Source: Sporisorium sorghi (Eukaryota; Basidiomycota; Ustilaginomycetes; Ustilaginales; Ustilaginaceae). From it: a stretch of DNA of 19,567 nucleotides. The DNA lies in the NCBI GenBank assembly GCA_023212695.1, contig JALCCG010000358.1, positions 1 through 19,567 on the forward strand, given 5' to 3'. Under the pieces are notes generated by a model that worked only from the letters and a program-made list of their open reading frames with translations, made no database searches and was not told the DNA's origin. The stretch's first letter is position 1; each line of letters starts with the position of its first letter. The position numbers and the translations under genes are program-made. Below, piece after piece: positions 6,745 to 15,210 of the stretch.

Positions 6745-9588
6745 ATGCCGCCTCGCTATCCATTTGGAGGAGGAGGAGGTGGGGGCCAGTCCGATGAAGC
6801 CCATCACCAATCGCAATCGCAATCGCCAGAGAGGCGCTATCCTCTCACCGCAGAGTCGCAGGGACACGCCTATCCAACATACGATTTGGGTGCGCAGCCT
6901 ACCTCGCCGCCCCACGTCGCTTTTGATGCGTACATGCCCCCATCCAACTCAGGCGACCATTCGGGCTACGATCTGCCCTCGGCCGACTACTACAACAACC
7001 ACCGTCCCTCGTATCCTCCACCGCACATTGGCTCGCCTCGCATGTCGAATCCGTACAACGACTCGAACGCCCACCATGGCGGCGGTGCAGACCCCTTTGA
7101 CGAGCACGACGGCGATGTGCCCCTACTGCCAAGGGAGGGCAACTATGCATATGCGCCCGCCTCGCACTTCGACGAGCACGGCAACCATGTTGGACCTATT
7201 GACAAGTATGCCGATGGCGACGACGACGTGATGGACGAAGACGCGGTCAACGGCCATGCGAGAGGACGCTTGCTGCGCACGCAAGGCGCACAGCACGACG
7301 ATGGCTACATGCCCGGCGGTTTTGATCCCAACATGCTCGAAAACGGTCAGGCTGGCGGTGTGCGCTACGGCAAGATCCCACAACGTGTGCCACGACGATA
7401 CAAGACGCTCAAGCGCGTCGAGCTGTACCACGGCAACCTCGTGCTCGACTGTCCCGTACCCTCCAAACTGCTCGACAAGCTCAACGACCGAGAGTCGCGC
7501 GAGTTCACCCACATGCGATACACCGCCGCCACGTGCGATCCGGACAACTTCAAGGACGAGCGCTACACTCTGAGGCAAGTGCTCTTTGATCCACCACGCC
7601 GCACCGAGCTCTTCATCGTCCTCACCATGTACAACGAGGACGAAGAGCTTTTCACGCGCACCATGCACGGCGTCATGACCAACATTGCGCATCTGTGCAC
7701 ACGAGAACGCTCCAAGACCTGGGGCAAGGAGGGCTGGAAGAAGGTCGTCGTGTGCATCGTCTCGGACGGTCGACTCAAGATCAACTCGCGCACCTTGGCG
7801 TGTCTCGCTGCCATGGGTGTCTACCAGGAGGGCGTTGGTAAAAATGTCGTCAACGGCAAGCCCGTCACTGCACACATCTACGAATACACGGCACAGCTCT
7901 CGATCGATCCCAGCATGCACTTCAAGGGTCGCGAAAAGGGCATCATGCCCGTGCAGATCCTGTTCTGCCTCAAGGAGCGCAACCAGAAGAAGATCAACTC
8001 GCATCGCTGGTTTTTCAACGCCTTTGGTCAGATCCTGCAGCCCAACATTTGCGTCTTGCTCGATGTGGGCACCATGCCGAGACCTCGATCGATCTACCAT
8101 CTTTGGAAGGCGTTTGACATCAACTCGAACGTCGGCGGTGCCTGCGGGGAGATTGTCGCACTCAAAGGCAAGTTCTGGGGAGCACTACTCAACCCGCTCG
8201 TCGCAGCGCAGAACTTCGAGTACAAGATGTCCAACATCCTCGACAAGCCGCTCGAGTCGGTGTTTGGCTACATCACCGTGCTGCCGGGCGCCTTTTCGGC
8301 GTACCGCTACATTGCGTTGCAGAACGATGCGCACGGACAGGGGCCGTTGTGCTCGTACTTCAAGGGCGAGACTCTGCACGGTGGGCAGTCGGATGCCGAT
8401 GTGTTCACGTCCAACATGTACCTTGCCGAGGACCGGATCCTGTGTTGGGAGCTGGTGTCGAAGCGGGACAGCGCGTGGATCTTGCACTACGTCAAGTCGG
8501 CACAGGCGGTGACGGACGTGCCGGACCAGGTGCCCGAGCTGATCTCGCAGCGTCGACGCTGGCTCAACGGGTCCTTTTTCGCGGGTATACATTCGATCAT
8601 CAAGTTCGGCTACATCTATCGGTCCTCTCACTCGTTTGGGCGCAAGTTTGCGCTGCACATCGAGATCATCTACCAGACGATCCAGCTCGTGTTTTCGTGG
8701 TTTGGCATGGCCAACTTCTTCGTCGCTTTCTTCATTCTGACAAGTGCGATGAGCGACAAGATCCATGCGCTGCACGTGCCCAACCTGGTGCTGTCGTACA
8801 TCTACGTTGCGTTTATCATCTTTTGCTTCCTGCTGTCGATGGGTAATCGGCCGGCGGGGAGCAAGTTTGGCTACACGCTGGCTATGGTGGTATTCGCGCT
8901 GCTGACGCTCTACATGACCGCAGCTGCGATCTACCTCGCCGCGGACTCGATCATCAATGCCACGGGTCCCAATGGAGGAGGCGCCGAGTCGCTTGTCTCG
9001 AACCGCACATTCGTCAACATTGTCATCTCGCTCGCGGCCACATACGGGATCTGGCTGATCGCGAGCATCATGTTCCTGGAACCCATGCACATGATCACGT
9101 CGATCCTGCAGTATTTGCTCATGGCGCCGACGTTCGTCAACGTGATCAGCATCTACGCGTTTGCCAACATCAACGACATTTCGTGGGGCACCAAGGGGTC
9201 GGACACGGTCATGACTGATCTGGGTGTAGTCGGCGGCGGAAAGGGGGGTAACCAGGTCGAGGTGGCCATCCCGACCGAGTCGAAGGACATCAACGACGCG
9301 TACGACGACGCGATCCACGTGCTCAGCAACAAGGCGCCCAAAGCAGGCCCAAGGGCGGTGGATAAAGATCAGAAGCAGAAGGACTACTATGCGACTGTGA
9401 GGACCAATGTGGTGCTGTGCTGGAGCTTGAGCAATGCCGCACTGGTGGTGGGGATTTTGAATATCAGCTCGGCGAGTACGCGCACGATCTATATGGGGTT
9501 CTTGCTGTATTCGGTCGCGGGGTTGGCGCTGTTCAGGATGATGGGCTCCACGGTCTACTTGATCAAGCGGCTGTTTTCGGGGGAGTAG
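6745..9588 (+). CDS. Chitin synthase, class I-III architecture (probably class I)
   Basis: A 947-residue processive glycosyltransferase (GT2) of the plasma membrane that polymerises UDP-N-acetylglucosamine into chitin and extrudes it to the wall. A hydrophilic, Gly/Pro/His/Asp-rich N-terminus (1-210) precedes the fungal chitin-synthase N-terminal motif ([23 protein letters not shown]). The catalytic region begins near 287 ([16 protein letters not shown]). It includes the DVG strand with D440, [20 protein letters not shown] at 562-564 (candidate base D563) and QRRRW at 602-606. Several membrane helices follow, and [11 protein letters not shown] (808-818) is the conserved segment before the cytosolic loop and last two helices. 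No myosin or cytochrome-b5-like domain is present, which excludes classes IV, V and VII. The start is the first ATG after the leader and is followed immediately by a seven-glycine run. Smut fungi carry several paralogues, so I do not assign a numbered symbol. Confidence 0.93.
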   Translation: MPPRYPFGGGGGGGQSDEAHHQSQSQSPERRYPLTAESQGHAYPTYDLGAQPTSPPHVAFDAYMPPSNSGDHSGYDLPSADYYNNHRPSYPPPHIGSPRMSNPYNDSNAHHGGGADPFDEHDGDVPLLPREGNYAYAPASHFDEHGNHVGPIDKYADGDDDVMDEDAVNGHARGRLLRTQGAQHDDGYMPGGFDPNMLENGQAGGVRYGKIPQRVPRRYKTLKRVELYHGNLVLDCPVPSKLLDKLNDRESREFTHMRYTAATCDPDNFKDERYTLRQVLFDPPRRTELFIVLTMYNEDEELFTRTMHGVMTNIAHLCTRERSKTWGKEGWKKVVVCIVSDGRLKINSRTLACLAAMGVYQEGVGKNVVNGKPVTAHIYEYTAQLSIDPSMHFKGREKGIMPVQILFCLKERNQKKINSHRWFFNAFGQILQPNICVLLDVGTMPRPRSIYHLWKAFDINSNVGGACGEIVALKGKFWGALLNPLVAAQNFEYKMSNILDKPLESVFGYITVLPGAFSAYRYIALQNDAHGQGPLCSYFKGETLHGGQSDADVFTSNMYLAEDRILCWELVSKRDSAWILHYVKSAQAVTDVPDQVPELISQRRRWLNGSFFAGIHSIIKFGYIYRSSHSFGRKFALHIEIIYQTIQLVFSWFGMANFFVAFFILTSAMSDKIHALHVPNLVLSYIYVAFIIFCFLLSMGNRPAGSKFGYTLAMVVFALLTLYMTAAAIYLAADSIINATGPNGGGAESLVSNRTFVNIVISLAATYGIWLIASIMFLEPMHMITSILQYLLMAPTFVNVISIYAFANINDISWGTKGSDTVMTDLGVVGGGKGGNQVEVAIPTESKDINDAYDDAIHVLSNKAPKAGPRAVDKDQKQKDYYATVRTNVVLCWSLSNAALVVGILNISSASTRTIYMGFLLYSVAGLALFRMMGSTVYLIKRLFSGE

Positions 9589-9609
9589 GTTTACGACAAA
9601 CACGATTTT

Positions 9610-9619
9610 TGCATGCTCT
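9610..9619 (+). other. 3'-flank motif TGCATGCTCT, shared with the DUF4203-like gene
   Basis: The ten bases lie 21 bp after the chitin synthase stop and are followed by AATCTCAT. The same ten bases occur 38 bp after the stop of the seven-TM gene (18846-18855), followed by GATGCTCAT. It may be an RNA-protein site or a chance match. Confidence 0.25.
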
Positions 9620-9806
9620 AATCTCATGGACTTTTACGATTTCGACTACTTTGCGACTGTGATGCGTGGTTGTATTGCTGTGGTGATGGCCTGAGGATGG
9701 TGGCCGACATGTCAACATGCCCTAAATGACCTTCGTTAGCGGTCGGGTGCTGGCGACGGCGTCAAAAGGCGTATGCGAAGCGCCGTTTTTTCCTCCACTT
9801 GAGAAG

Positions 9807-9840
9807 AAAAAAAAAAAAAAGTTTGCTCAGAAAAAAAAAA
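9807..9840. repeat. Paired poly(dA:dT) tracts, A14 and A10
   Basis: Two A runs separated by GTTTGCTCAG, about 330 bp before the Air-like start codon. Same promoter position class as the other tracts in this window. Confidence 0.8.
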
Positions 9841-9988
9841 CCCTTGCCTGCAAATGAAGGCCAAAATTGCTGCTGCCGATCCAGTATACCTTCGAGATCG
9901 GGCTTTTTTCTGCGGGTCTCTTTCATATGTTCACACTCATCCTCACGCTCGACCTTGGCCGAACTGAGCCTTCTTTCCTCTCCAACAT

Positions 9989-10002
9989 CACACACACACA
10001 CA
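9989..10002 (+). repeat. (CA)7 microsatellite
   Basis: Seven CA units in the probable 5' leader of the Air-like gene. Length polymorphism between strains would be expected. Confidence 0.75.
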
Positions 10003-10169
10003 CGACACCTTTCAATTGCGTCATCATCACCTCGTCGCATCGACATCTCAGCATTTCTACTTTGCAGAGAGCGAAGCTGCTGGCAGTGTCTTGCTGTGGC
10101 CGAGCTACGGCATACATTCGAACGACCAGCAACGACGACCACGGGCCAAGGGGCCACAGAGACGCAAGC

Positions 10170-12200
10170 ATGGACGCATCACAGGTGGTCGCTACCGCTC
10201 AGCAGGCGACATTGTCTTCCGTGGAGCAAGCAGCTAACACATCCAAGTCGACATCGAAAGGTTCGGCCGCTACTGGAAACGAGAAGAAGTCGATAATACG
10301 AAGCGGTGCCTCGGCGGCGAACGCTGCTTCCAACTCAACAAAAGGGCGCCGTGCAAACGGTGTATCTGCAGCAAAGAGTCGCGCTGATTGCAGCGAGAAG
10401 GAGGTCATTGTCGTCGACGACTTGAGCGAGGTCGGTGCAGCTGTGAGCGGGGACGAGGAGGAGGGTGCATACCCGCAGAATTCAGAGGCAGGCGAGATGA
10501 GCTTTGTCATTGACACTGCCGGAGACATGGATGCGGACCGCGAAATTGCCTTGGAGGAGGAAGCGAAAGCCGAGCATGCAGATACGCACGTTGAGGCTGG
10601 TCTTCTGCTGCCCACGCACGTCAACGTTATCCCTCAGAGCGGCGCCACTGCTGCTGGTCAAGCGAGCGGCAGCTCCACCAGTGCAACCCGCGATCCCACC
10701 GCCGCCGTCGCCGCCGATGACGACCCAGACGGCGGCCTGGGCGACTTCGAACAACTCGACATGGACCCGTCCACCGCAAACCGCTACTACGGCGCCGAAG
10801 AAAAAGCCGAGCGGCGCGCGCGCGAACAGTGCCTCGCATGCGGCGAGCTCGGGCACGATCGTCGCCACTGTCCGCACCAGCACTGCCTCGCGTGCGGCGC
10901 GATGGACGACCACCCGACGCGCTTCTGCCCCATGTCCACCAGCTGCTTCCGGTGCGGCGGCATGGGCCACCAGACGCGCACGTGCCCCAAGCCGCGCCGC
11001 GGGCCAAAATCGGAAGAGTGCGAGCGCTGCGGCTCGTACAGCCACGTCAAGACGCTCTGCCCGACACTGTGGCGCGTATACACGTACCGCACGCTCGAAG
11101 GTGTGGATCGGTTCCGCGCCAAAGCGTTCTGGCAGGTACAGAATCGAGGCGCTTCGAGGCGGGATATGGAGCCGGACCCCGCGGAGCTGTCGGATTCGGA
11201 CACCGAGTTCGTCGACGCTGGCGAGCCGGGGCTGCCTACAGGCTCGGCGCAGTTCGACGCTGCGACGCGCTGGTGCTACAACTGCTCCGGTGCGGGTAAT
11301 CACTGGGGCGACGACTGCCCGGAGCCGCGCTGCAACCCGGCGCGCGGCACGGGCGAGCCGTCGGCGTTCTCGGAGTTTGTGTCGCGCTTGGGGCCGTTTG
11401 GCAGGATGGTGCCCGGTGCGCCGCCGGTGGCGGGGCTGGGGATGCCCGCGGCGCAGTTTACGTTCCGGGTGGGCAGTGGGGCGACGGTGCATGTGGCGGG
11501 CGAGGCGGGCGGGAGTACGTCGCGACGCGGGCAGGCGGGGAGCGGCACGCTGGCGATCGGGCGGCATACGCTGTCGTCCCCCAGTGGGGGTCGTTCGGGG
11601 CGGGGCGAGCTGGGCGGGTCCAGTGCACGAGATAGTGCGGGGGACAAGCGCAAAAGCAAAAGCAGCAGGTCGAGCGACGCGGACCGCCCAAGCAAGCGCC
11701 GCAGGGGCGATACCGCCAGCGACCCCGTCGTGGTCGACAGCGACGACTCGGATTTCCGCGGGTACAGCAGCGATTCGGACATCGACACGCGCAATGGGCG
11801 GAAGAAGCGCCGGGGGGACGGCAAGAACAGCAGCAAGAAGGGCGTGCACACGGGGTGGAGTCACCATGGCGATGGAGGTGCCAGCGGCAGTGGGAGAAGT
11901 GGGGCAAGGGGAAGTAATGGCAGTGGCAGTGGGAAGGCGTTCAAGGGAGGTAGGTTTTCGAGCAAGCGACAAGAGGGCAAGGGGCAGGTTGAGGCTAATG
12001 GGGGTGGTGGGGGAGGAAAGAAGAAGAAGATCGATCGGCGGGGTGGCGGTGATAAGAGCGCTGGTGGCGGTGGTGGTGGTGGTGGTGGTGGGGGCAAGTC
12101 TAAGCGTAGCAGTGGCGGGAGTGGTGGCAGCGGGGGTGGTGGTGGAGGGGGCGAGAAGGTTCGTGGCGGAGGAAGCAAGTACCGCGGGAGCTACTTCTAA
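10170..12200 (+). CDS. Air1/Air2-like zinc-knuckle protein (TRAMP complex subunit candidate)
   Basis: A 676-residue protein whose centre (221-383) holds five Cys-rich knuckles: CLACGELGHDRRHC, CLACGAMDDHPTRFC, CFRCGGMGHQTRTC, CERCGSYSHVKTLC and CYNCSGAGNHWGDDC. The fourth is followed by CPTLWRVYTY, the aromatic-rich linker typical of Air1/Air2 and human ZCCHC7. In yeast, Air proteins bind RNA and the poly(A) polymerase Trf4/5 within TRAMP, which tags nuclear RNAs for the exosome. The N-terminus is acidic and low-complexity. The C-terminus has a KRKSK/KRRR nuclear-localisation-like stretch and a long Gly/Lys/Arg-rich tail. Two hydrophobic-acidic patches, VIVVDD (79-84) and VVVDSDDSD (520-528), resemble SUMO-interacting motifs. 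ATG 10170 is chosen because upstream in-frame codons look like leader. Other CCHC proteins are possible but fit the linker less well. Confidence 0.8.
   Translation: MDASQVVATAQQATLSSVEQAANTSKSTSKGSAATGNEKKSIIRSGASAANAASNSTKGRRANGVSAAKSRADCSEKEVIVVDDLSEVGAAVSGDEEEGAYPQNSEAGEMSFVIDTAGDMDADREIALEEEAKAEHADTHVEAGLLLPTHVNVIPQSGATAAGQASGSSTSATRDPTAAVAADDDPDGGLGDFEQLDMDPSTANRYYGAEEKAERRAREQCLACGELGHDRRHCPHQHCLACGAMDDHPTRFCPMSTSCFRCGGMGHQTRTCPKPRRGPKSEECERCGSYSHVKTLCPTLWRVYTYRTLEGVDRFRAKAFWQVQNRGASRRDMEPDPAELSDSDTEFVDAGEPGLPTGSAQFDAATRWCYNCSGAGNHWGDDCPEPRCNPARGTGEPSAFSEFVSRLGPFGRMVPGAPPVAGLGMPAAQFTFRVGSGATVHVAGEAGGSTSRRGQAGSGTLAIGRHTLSSPSGGRSGRGELGGSSARDSAGDKRKSKSSRSSDADRPSKRRRGDTASDPVVVDSDDSDFRGYSSDSDIDTRNGRKKRRGDGKNSSKKGVHTGWSHHGDGGASGSGRSGARGSNGSGSGKAFKGGRFSSKRQEGKGQVEANGGGGGGKKKKIDRRGGGDKSAGGGGGGGGGGGKSKRSSGGSGGSGGGGGGGEKVRGGGSKYRGSYF
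12062..12094 (+). repeat. GGT-rich codon tract encoding poly-glycine
   Basis: Run of GGT/GGC/GGG codons in the C-terminal tail of the Air-like protein, encoding eleven consecutive glycines. A second G-rich stretch follows near 12115-12155. Both are prone to slippage and length variation. Confidence 0.7.
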
Positions 12201-12387
12201 GCTTGCTTCTAACGTCGTCACTTTCGCCATCTTGTCATGCTCATACGCAGCTCACAGTCACGAACGCTGTCTCAATCGATCGCCGCTGCTTCGCTTCGTT
12301 TTGGCAAAAGATTGTTTGTCGTGGGTGACATTGATGTTTCCGTTTCTCTCTGTTTGAACTTCCACTGGCAGCATGAGTGCAATCCGA
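12201..12387. other. Short convergent intergenic region
   Basis: 187 bp separate the stop codons of the Air-like gene (+) and the arrestin (-), so their 3' untranslated regions probably overlap. No clear terminator or polyadenylation hexamer is visible on either strand. Confidence 0.5.
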
Positions 12388-15210
12388 TCACTCTGAAATC
12401 CGATCCACCTCCTCCGCCGCTGCCGCCTCACTCGTGCCATTCGCCTCCCTTTCCGCTGCCGCACTCGTACCCGCACTCGCACTGCCTCCCCTACCAAACC
12501 CACCACTGCTACTCGTCGCACTAATCCGACTGATCGCCGACCCCCTACTCGTGCTCCCTTCCCTGGCCCCGAACCCAACTCCACCTTTATACCGCGTCCC
12601 CTCTCCGCCCGCTGTCGACGAGCTCGACAGCCTCCGCGCCCTCAACGCCGAACTGATGCTCGGCGAACGCGTCTTGATGCTCGCTGTGATCGAGGGCCTT
12701 CTCTCGCTCACCCCCGTGCGCGCGGGAGAGCTGCTCGCACCCACACCTGCCGCCGTCCGCGTGCTGCTGGTCGACCGTCTCCTGCCCCGCAAGCTCGCCA
12801 CGATCCCGCCACTCGACGATCTCGCGCTCGGACTTCTCCGCCTCGCGCCTCCCGCATCCAGCCGCGGCGGCAGCTCGCCGATCTTGCCCTGGTGACGGAA
12901 CAGCTCGCCGCCCATCACGTCCAGCGGAGCACTCGGAATCAGCGCGCGCTCCTGCGCACTCAGGTCCTGCAGCGACATGCCGCACACGCAGAACAGCTGC
13001 GATTGGCCGTTCACTGCTGTTGCTGTGCTGGCTGTGTTCGGCCCCCCCGCTGTCGTGTGCCCGCCGGAGGAGGAGGACGGGTCGGCGGCAGGCGGGTGGT
13101 GCGCAAAGCTCGAGAGGTCGTACGGCATCTCGGCCCGGCGCGATGACGGGTCCGGTGCAGCACTGTACGCAGGCAGCGTCACGGCGTCGTACGCGCAGCA
13201 GCACGACGGCATCAGCACCGGCTGCCGCAGCGCAAACACCTTCAGCCTCCTCTCCTTGGCCTCTTCCTCCGGCGTCCGCGCCGTACTCCCCGCTGGCCGC
13301 CGACTGTGTACGATCTCCACCACAAGCACGTGGCTAAATCGAATACTGGCCTTGGACGCAGCGACCGTCGACGGGCGGATGTGGTTGTCGTCCGGCATAC
13401 GCGCAATGCCCTGCACGGTCCAGGCGTCTTCGGTGCCCGAATTGCGCACGAACCCATCGGTTTTCTTGCCGTCGCCGTGCGAGCCGTCGTTGTTCTTCGG
13501 CGGAACCCAACCCTTTTCGAATAGCTTGTGGCGCTGCACGGGCACGGTTTGTTTGTCTCTGCGTTTTGTGGAGAGTTCGATGGTGGTTTCGAGCGAGACA
13601 CGGACTAGGTAGACGATGAGGTCCTTGGGAGGGGTGGGGGAGTTGACGTCGATGTTGAACACGCCCCCGACCGAAATGTTGTTGGACGTGCATGCGATCG
13701 AGACGAGACCGACGGTTGGGTGTAGGTCGTTGTACAGCACGGTGAGCGGTGTGGGGCCGCTGTCGGGGGACGGGTTGACCATGGGGTATAGATCGCGCCA
13801 GCATTCGACGTTGGACTTGGCGCGGCCAGCGCCGATCGCAGTGGCTTTGATGATGTAGCGGACCCTGCCGAAGGGAGAGCGTTCGTATGGGGGAGCATCG
13901 CAGGGGATGATAAAGGCGAATTCGAAACCGTGCACGCCCTTTTGCAGTTCCAATCCGTCTTGAGCGGGTTCTGTCTCCCAACCCGGTTCACTCTCCGAGC
14001 CAGGCGTCACGACAACACCGCCCGACGAGCCGGATTCGCGGAGCGGCGGACGCTCAGATGCGCCTCTGCGACCTCGCTCGCCTTCCTCGTCCACCTGGAC
14101 AAGCTCGCTATGCTGACTCGAGGCGCCGCGCGACAAGGGCGCACGCGACTTGCTGCGCGCCTTGCGAGAGCCAAAGAATCCGATCGACGAGCTCCTTGAT
14201 TTGGCCTTGCCTCGCTCCTCCTCGACGCTGCGCAGCTGCGGCTGCGTACTGGACGAGCGCGACGAAACCCGGTCGGCGGGAGCAGCGCTAGCACTCCTGC
14301 GGTCATTGGTTTGAGCATGCACAGCAAGCGACCTTCGAAGATGAGCAGCCAGATCCTCCGTCTCTGCGGCAGCTGGTGGCTGTTGGGTTTGCGCCTCGGG
14401 TGGAGTGTGCGAGTTGGACAAACTCTGTCTGCGCGATCGCTGCGGTGTGGCCGACTGACTGGCTGGAAGACTGAGGCTGACCACCTCCTGCTGCTGCGGT
14501 ACGGACGCAGGGCCGTTGATGCACGCCTCTGAGATGGCATACGCGTACGGAGGCGGGGCACGGGTAGCAGTGCGGCCGCGTTGAGATGAATCTGGCGCGC
14601 TAGGAGACGAAGCTCGACTGTGCGAGGGCGACGGGCTGTGGTTGCTCCTGCCAATGCCAGAGGCGATCTTGCGGCCACGCGAGACAGCACGCGCCATCGA
14701 AGCAGGGATACTGCCACCGGGACTGTTGGATCGCAGGCCAAAGGCGGATCCGGATCGACCTGCTCGATCTGGTGTTGCCGAGCTTCGACCGCGTGGCTGC
14801 GAGTGCGACGAAGAGCCGGTGTGGAAAGCAGGCCCAACGGATGCAGATCTAGACTGGAACGAAGGCAAGAGGTGGTGATGGGGCGGAGGAGGGTGCTTGT
14901 CCTTGTCGCTGTGGATGCCGATCTCAACGACCTTTTCGAGCACGGTGGAATCCTCCCAGCTGATCGGGGTGAGGCCGGATGCCGGGTCCAGGATGGCGAT
15001 GGTCTGCACAGCCTTGAGTCGGACGCGGATGCCCGAGATGTGACGTGTGGAAGGCACGTAGAGCTCTACGAGACCGCGCACGATTTCGTCGTTGGCCATG
15101 GGCGGCCTCTCGTGCGTCTCGGGCAAGGGACGATCGGGCGGGTGCAGGAATACGGCATTCTGGAGAAGATGCAGCTTGAGCTCGCAAGGTTGGAAGAAGG
15201 TCGAAAACAT
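12388..15210 (-). CDS. Alpha-arrestin (ART-like ubiquitin-ligase adaptor) with a split N-domain
   Basis: A 940-residue minus-strand protein of the fungal arrestin-related family, which recruits Rsp5/Nedd4 ubiquitin ligases to plasma-membrane transporters and receptors for endocytosis. The N-domain starts at once (ELKLHLLQNAVFLHPP, then DEIVRGLVELYVP and ISGIRVRLKAVQT). After about residue 99 it is interrupted by some 320 Ser/Arg/Pro-rich residues and resumes near 420 (GVHGFEFAFIIP, then FGRVRYIIKATAIG). The C-domain spans about 483-635 (SVGGVFNIDV; ARMPDDNHIRPST; SHVLVVEIVHSR). PY motifs for WW domains are PPPY at 219-222, inside the insert, and LPAY at 679-682. The rest is a Ser/Arg-rich tail with many basic-directed phosphosite-like RRxS sequences. 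ATG 15210 lies just before the first conserved strand. The gene is convergent with the Air-like gene and divergent from the seven-TM gene. Target transporters cannot be inferred. Confidence 0.85.
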   Translation of the reverse strand: MFSTFFQPCELKLHLLQNAVFLHPPDRPLPETHERPPMANDEIVRGLVELYVPSTRHISGIRVRLKAVQTIAILDPASGLTPISWEDSTVLEKVVEIGIHSDKDKHPPPPHHHLLPSFQSRSASVGPAFHTGSSSHSQPRGRSSATPDRAGRSGSAFGLRSNSPGGSIPASMARAVSRGRKIASGIGRSNHSPSPSHSRASSPSAPDSSQRGRTATRAPPPYAYAISEACINGPASVPQQQEVVSLSLPASQSATPQRSRRQSLSNSHTPPEAQTQQPPAAAETEDLAAHLRRSLAVHAQTNDRRSASAAPADRVSSRSSSTQPQLRSVEEERGKAKSRSSSIGFFGSRKARSKSRAPLSRGASSQHSELVQVDEEGERGRRGASERPPLRESGSSGGVVVTPGSESEPGWETEPAQDGLELQKGVHGFEFAFIIPCDAPPYERSPFGRVRYIIKATAIGAGRAKSNVECWRDLYPMVNPSPDSGPTPLTVLYNDLHPTVGLVSIACTSNNISVGGVFNIDVNSPTPPKDLIVYLVRVSLETTIELSTKRRDKQTVPVQRHKLFEKGWVPPKNNDGSHGDGKKTDGFVRNSGTEDAWTVQGIARMPDDNHIRPSTVAASKASIRFSHVLVVEIVHSRRPAGSTARTPEEEAKERRLKVFALRQPVLMPSCCCAYDAVTLPAYSAAPDPSSRRAEMPYDLSSFAHHPPAADPSSSSGGHTTAGGPNTASTATAVNGQSQLFCVCGMSLQDLSAQERALIPSAPLDVMGGELFRHQGKIGELPPRLDAGGARRRSPSARSSSGGIVASLRGRRRSTSSTRTAAGVGASSSPARTGVSERRPSITASIKTRSPSISSALRARRLSSSSTAGGEGTRYKGGVGFGAREGSTSRGSAISRISATSSSGGFGRGGSASAGTSAAAEREANGTSEAAAAEEVDRISE

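Larger units (their letters stand above)
9589..10169 (+). promoter_or_regulatory. 3' flank of chitin synthase and promoter/leader of the Air-like gene
   Basis: No independent gene is seen. The stretch has two A runs (9807-9820 and 9831-9840) and a (CA)7 microsatellite at 9989-10002 within a pyrimidine-rich leader. The downstream frame stays open to 9867 with in-frame ATGs at 9867 and 9927, but the predicted N-terminal extension looks like translated leader. Confidence 0.45.

Noticed and set aside
8185..9627. 480-codon antisense ORF across the chitin synthase
   Set aside because: It mirrors the coding frame; strong third-position GC bias removes antisense stops. Its product is Arg/His/Asp-rich without domains.
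10482..12357. Long ORFs in other frames over the Air-like gene (10504-12357 plus, 10482-12230 minus)
   Set aside because: Both give low-complexity Arg/Ala/Thr/Pro products, while the chosen frame has five intact zinc knuckles.
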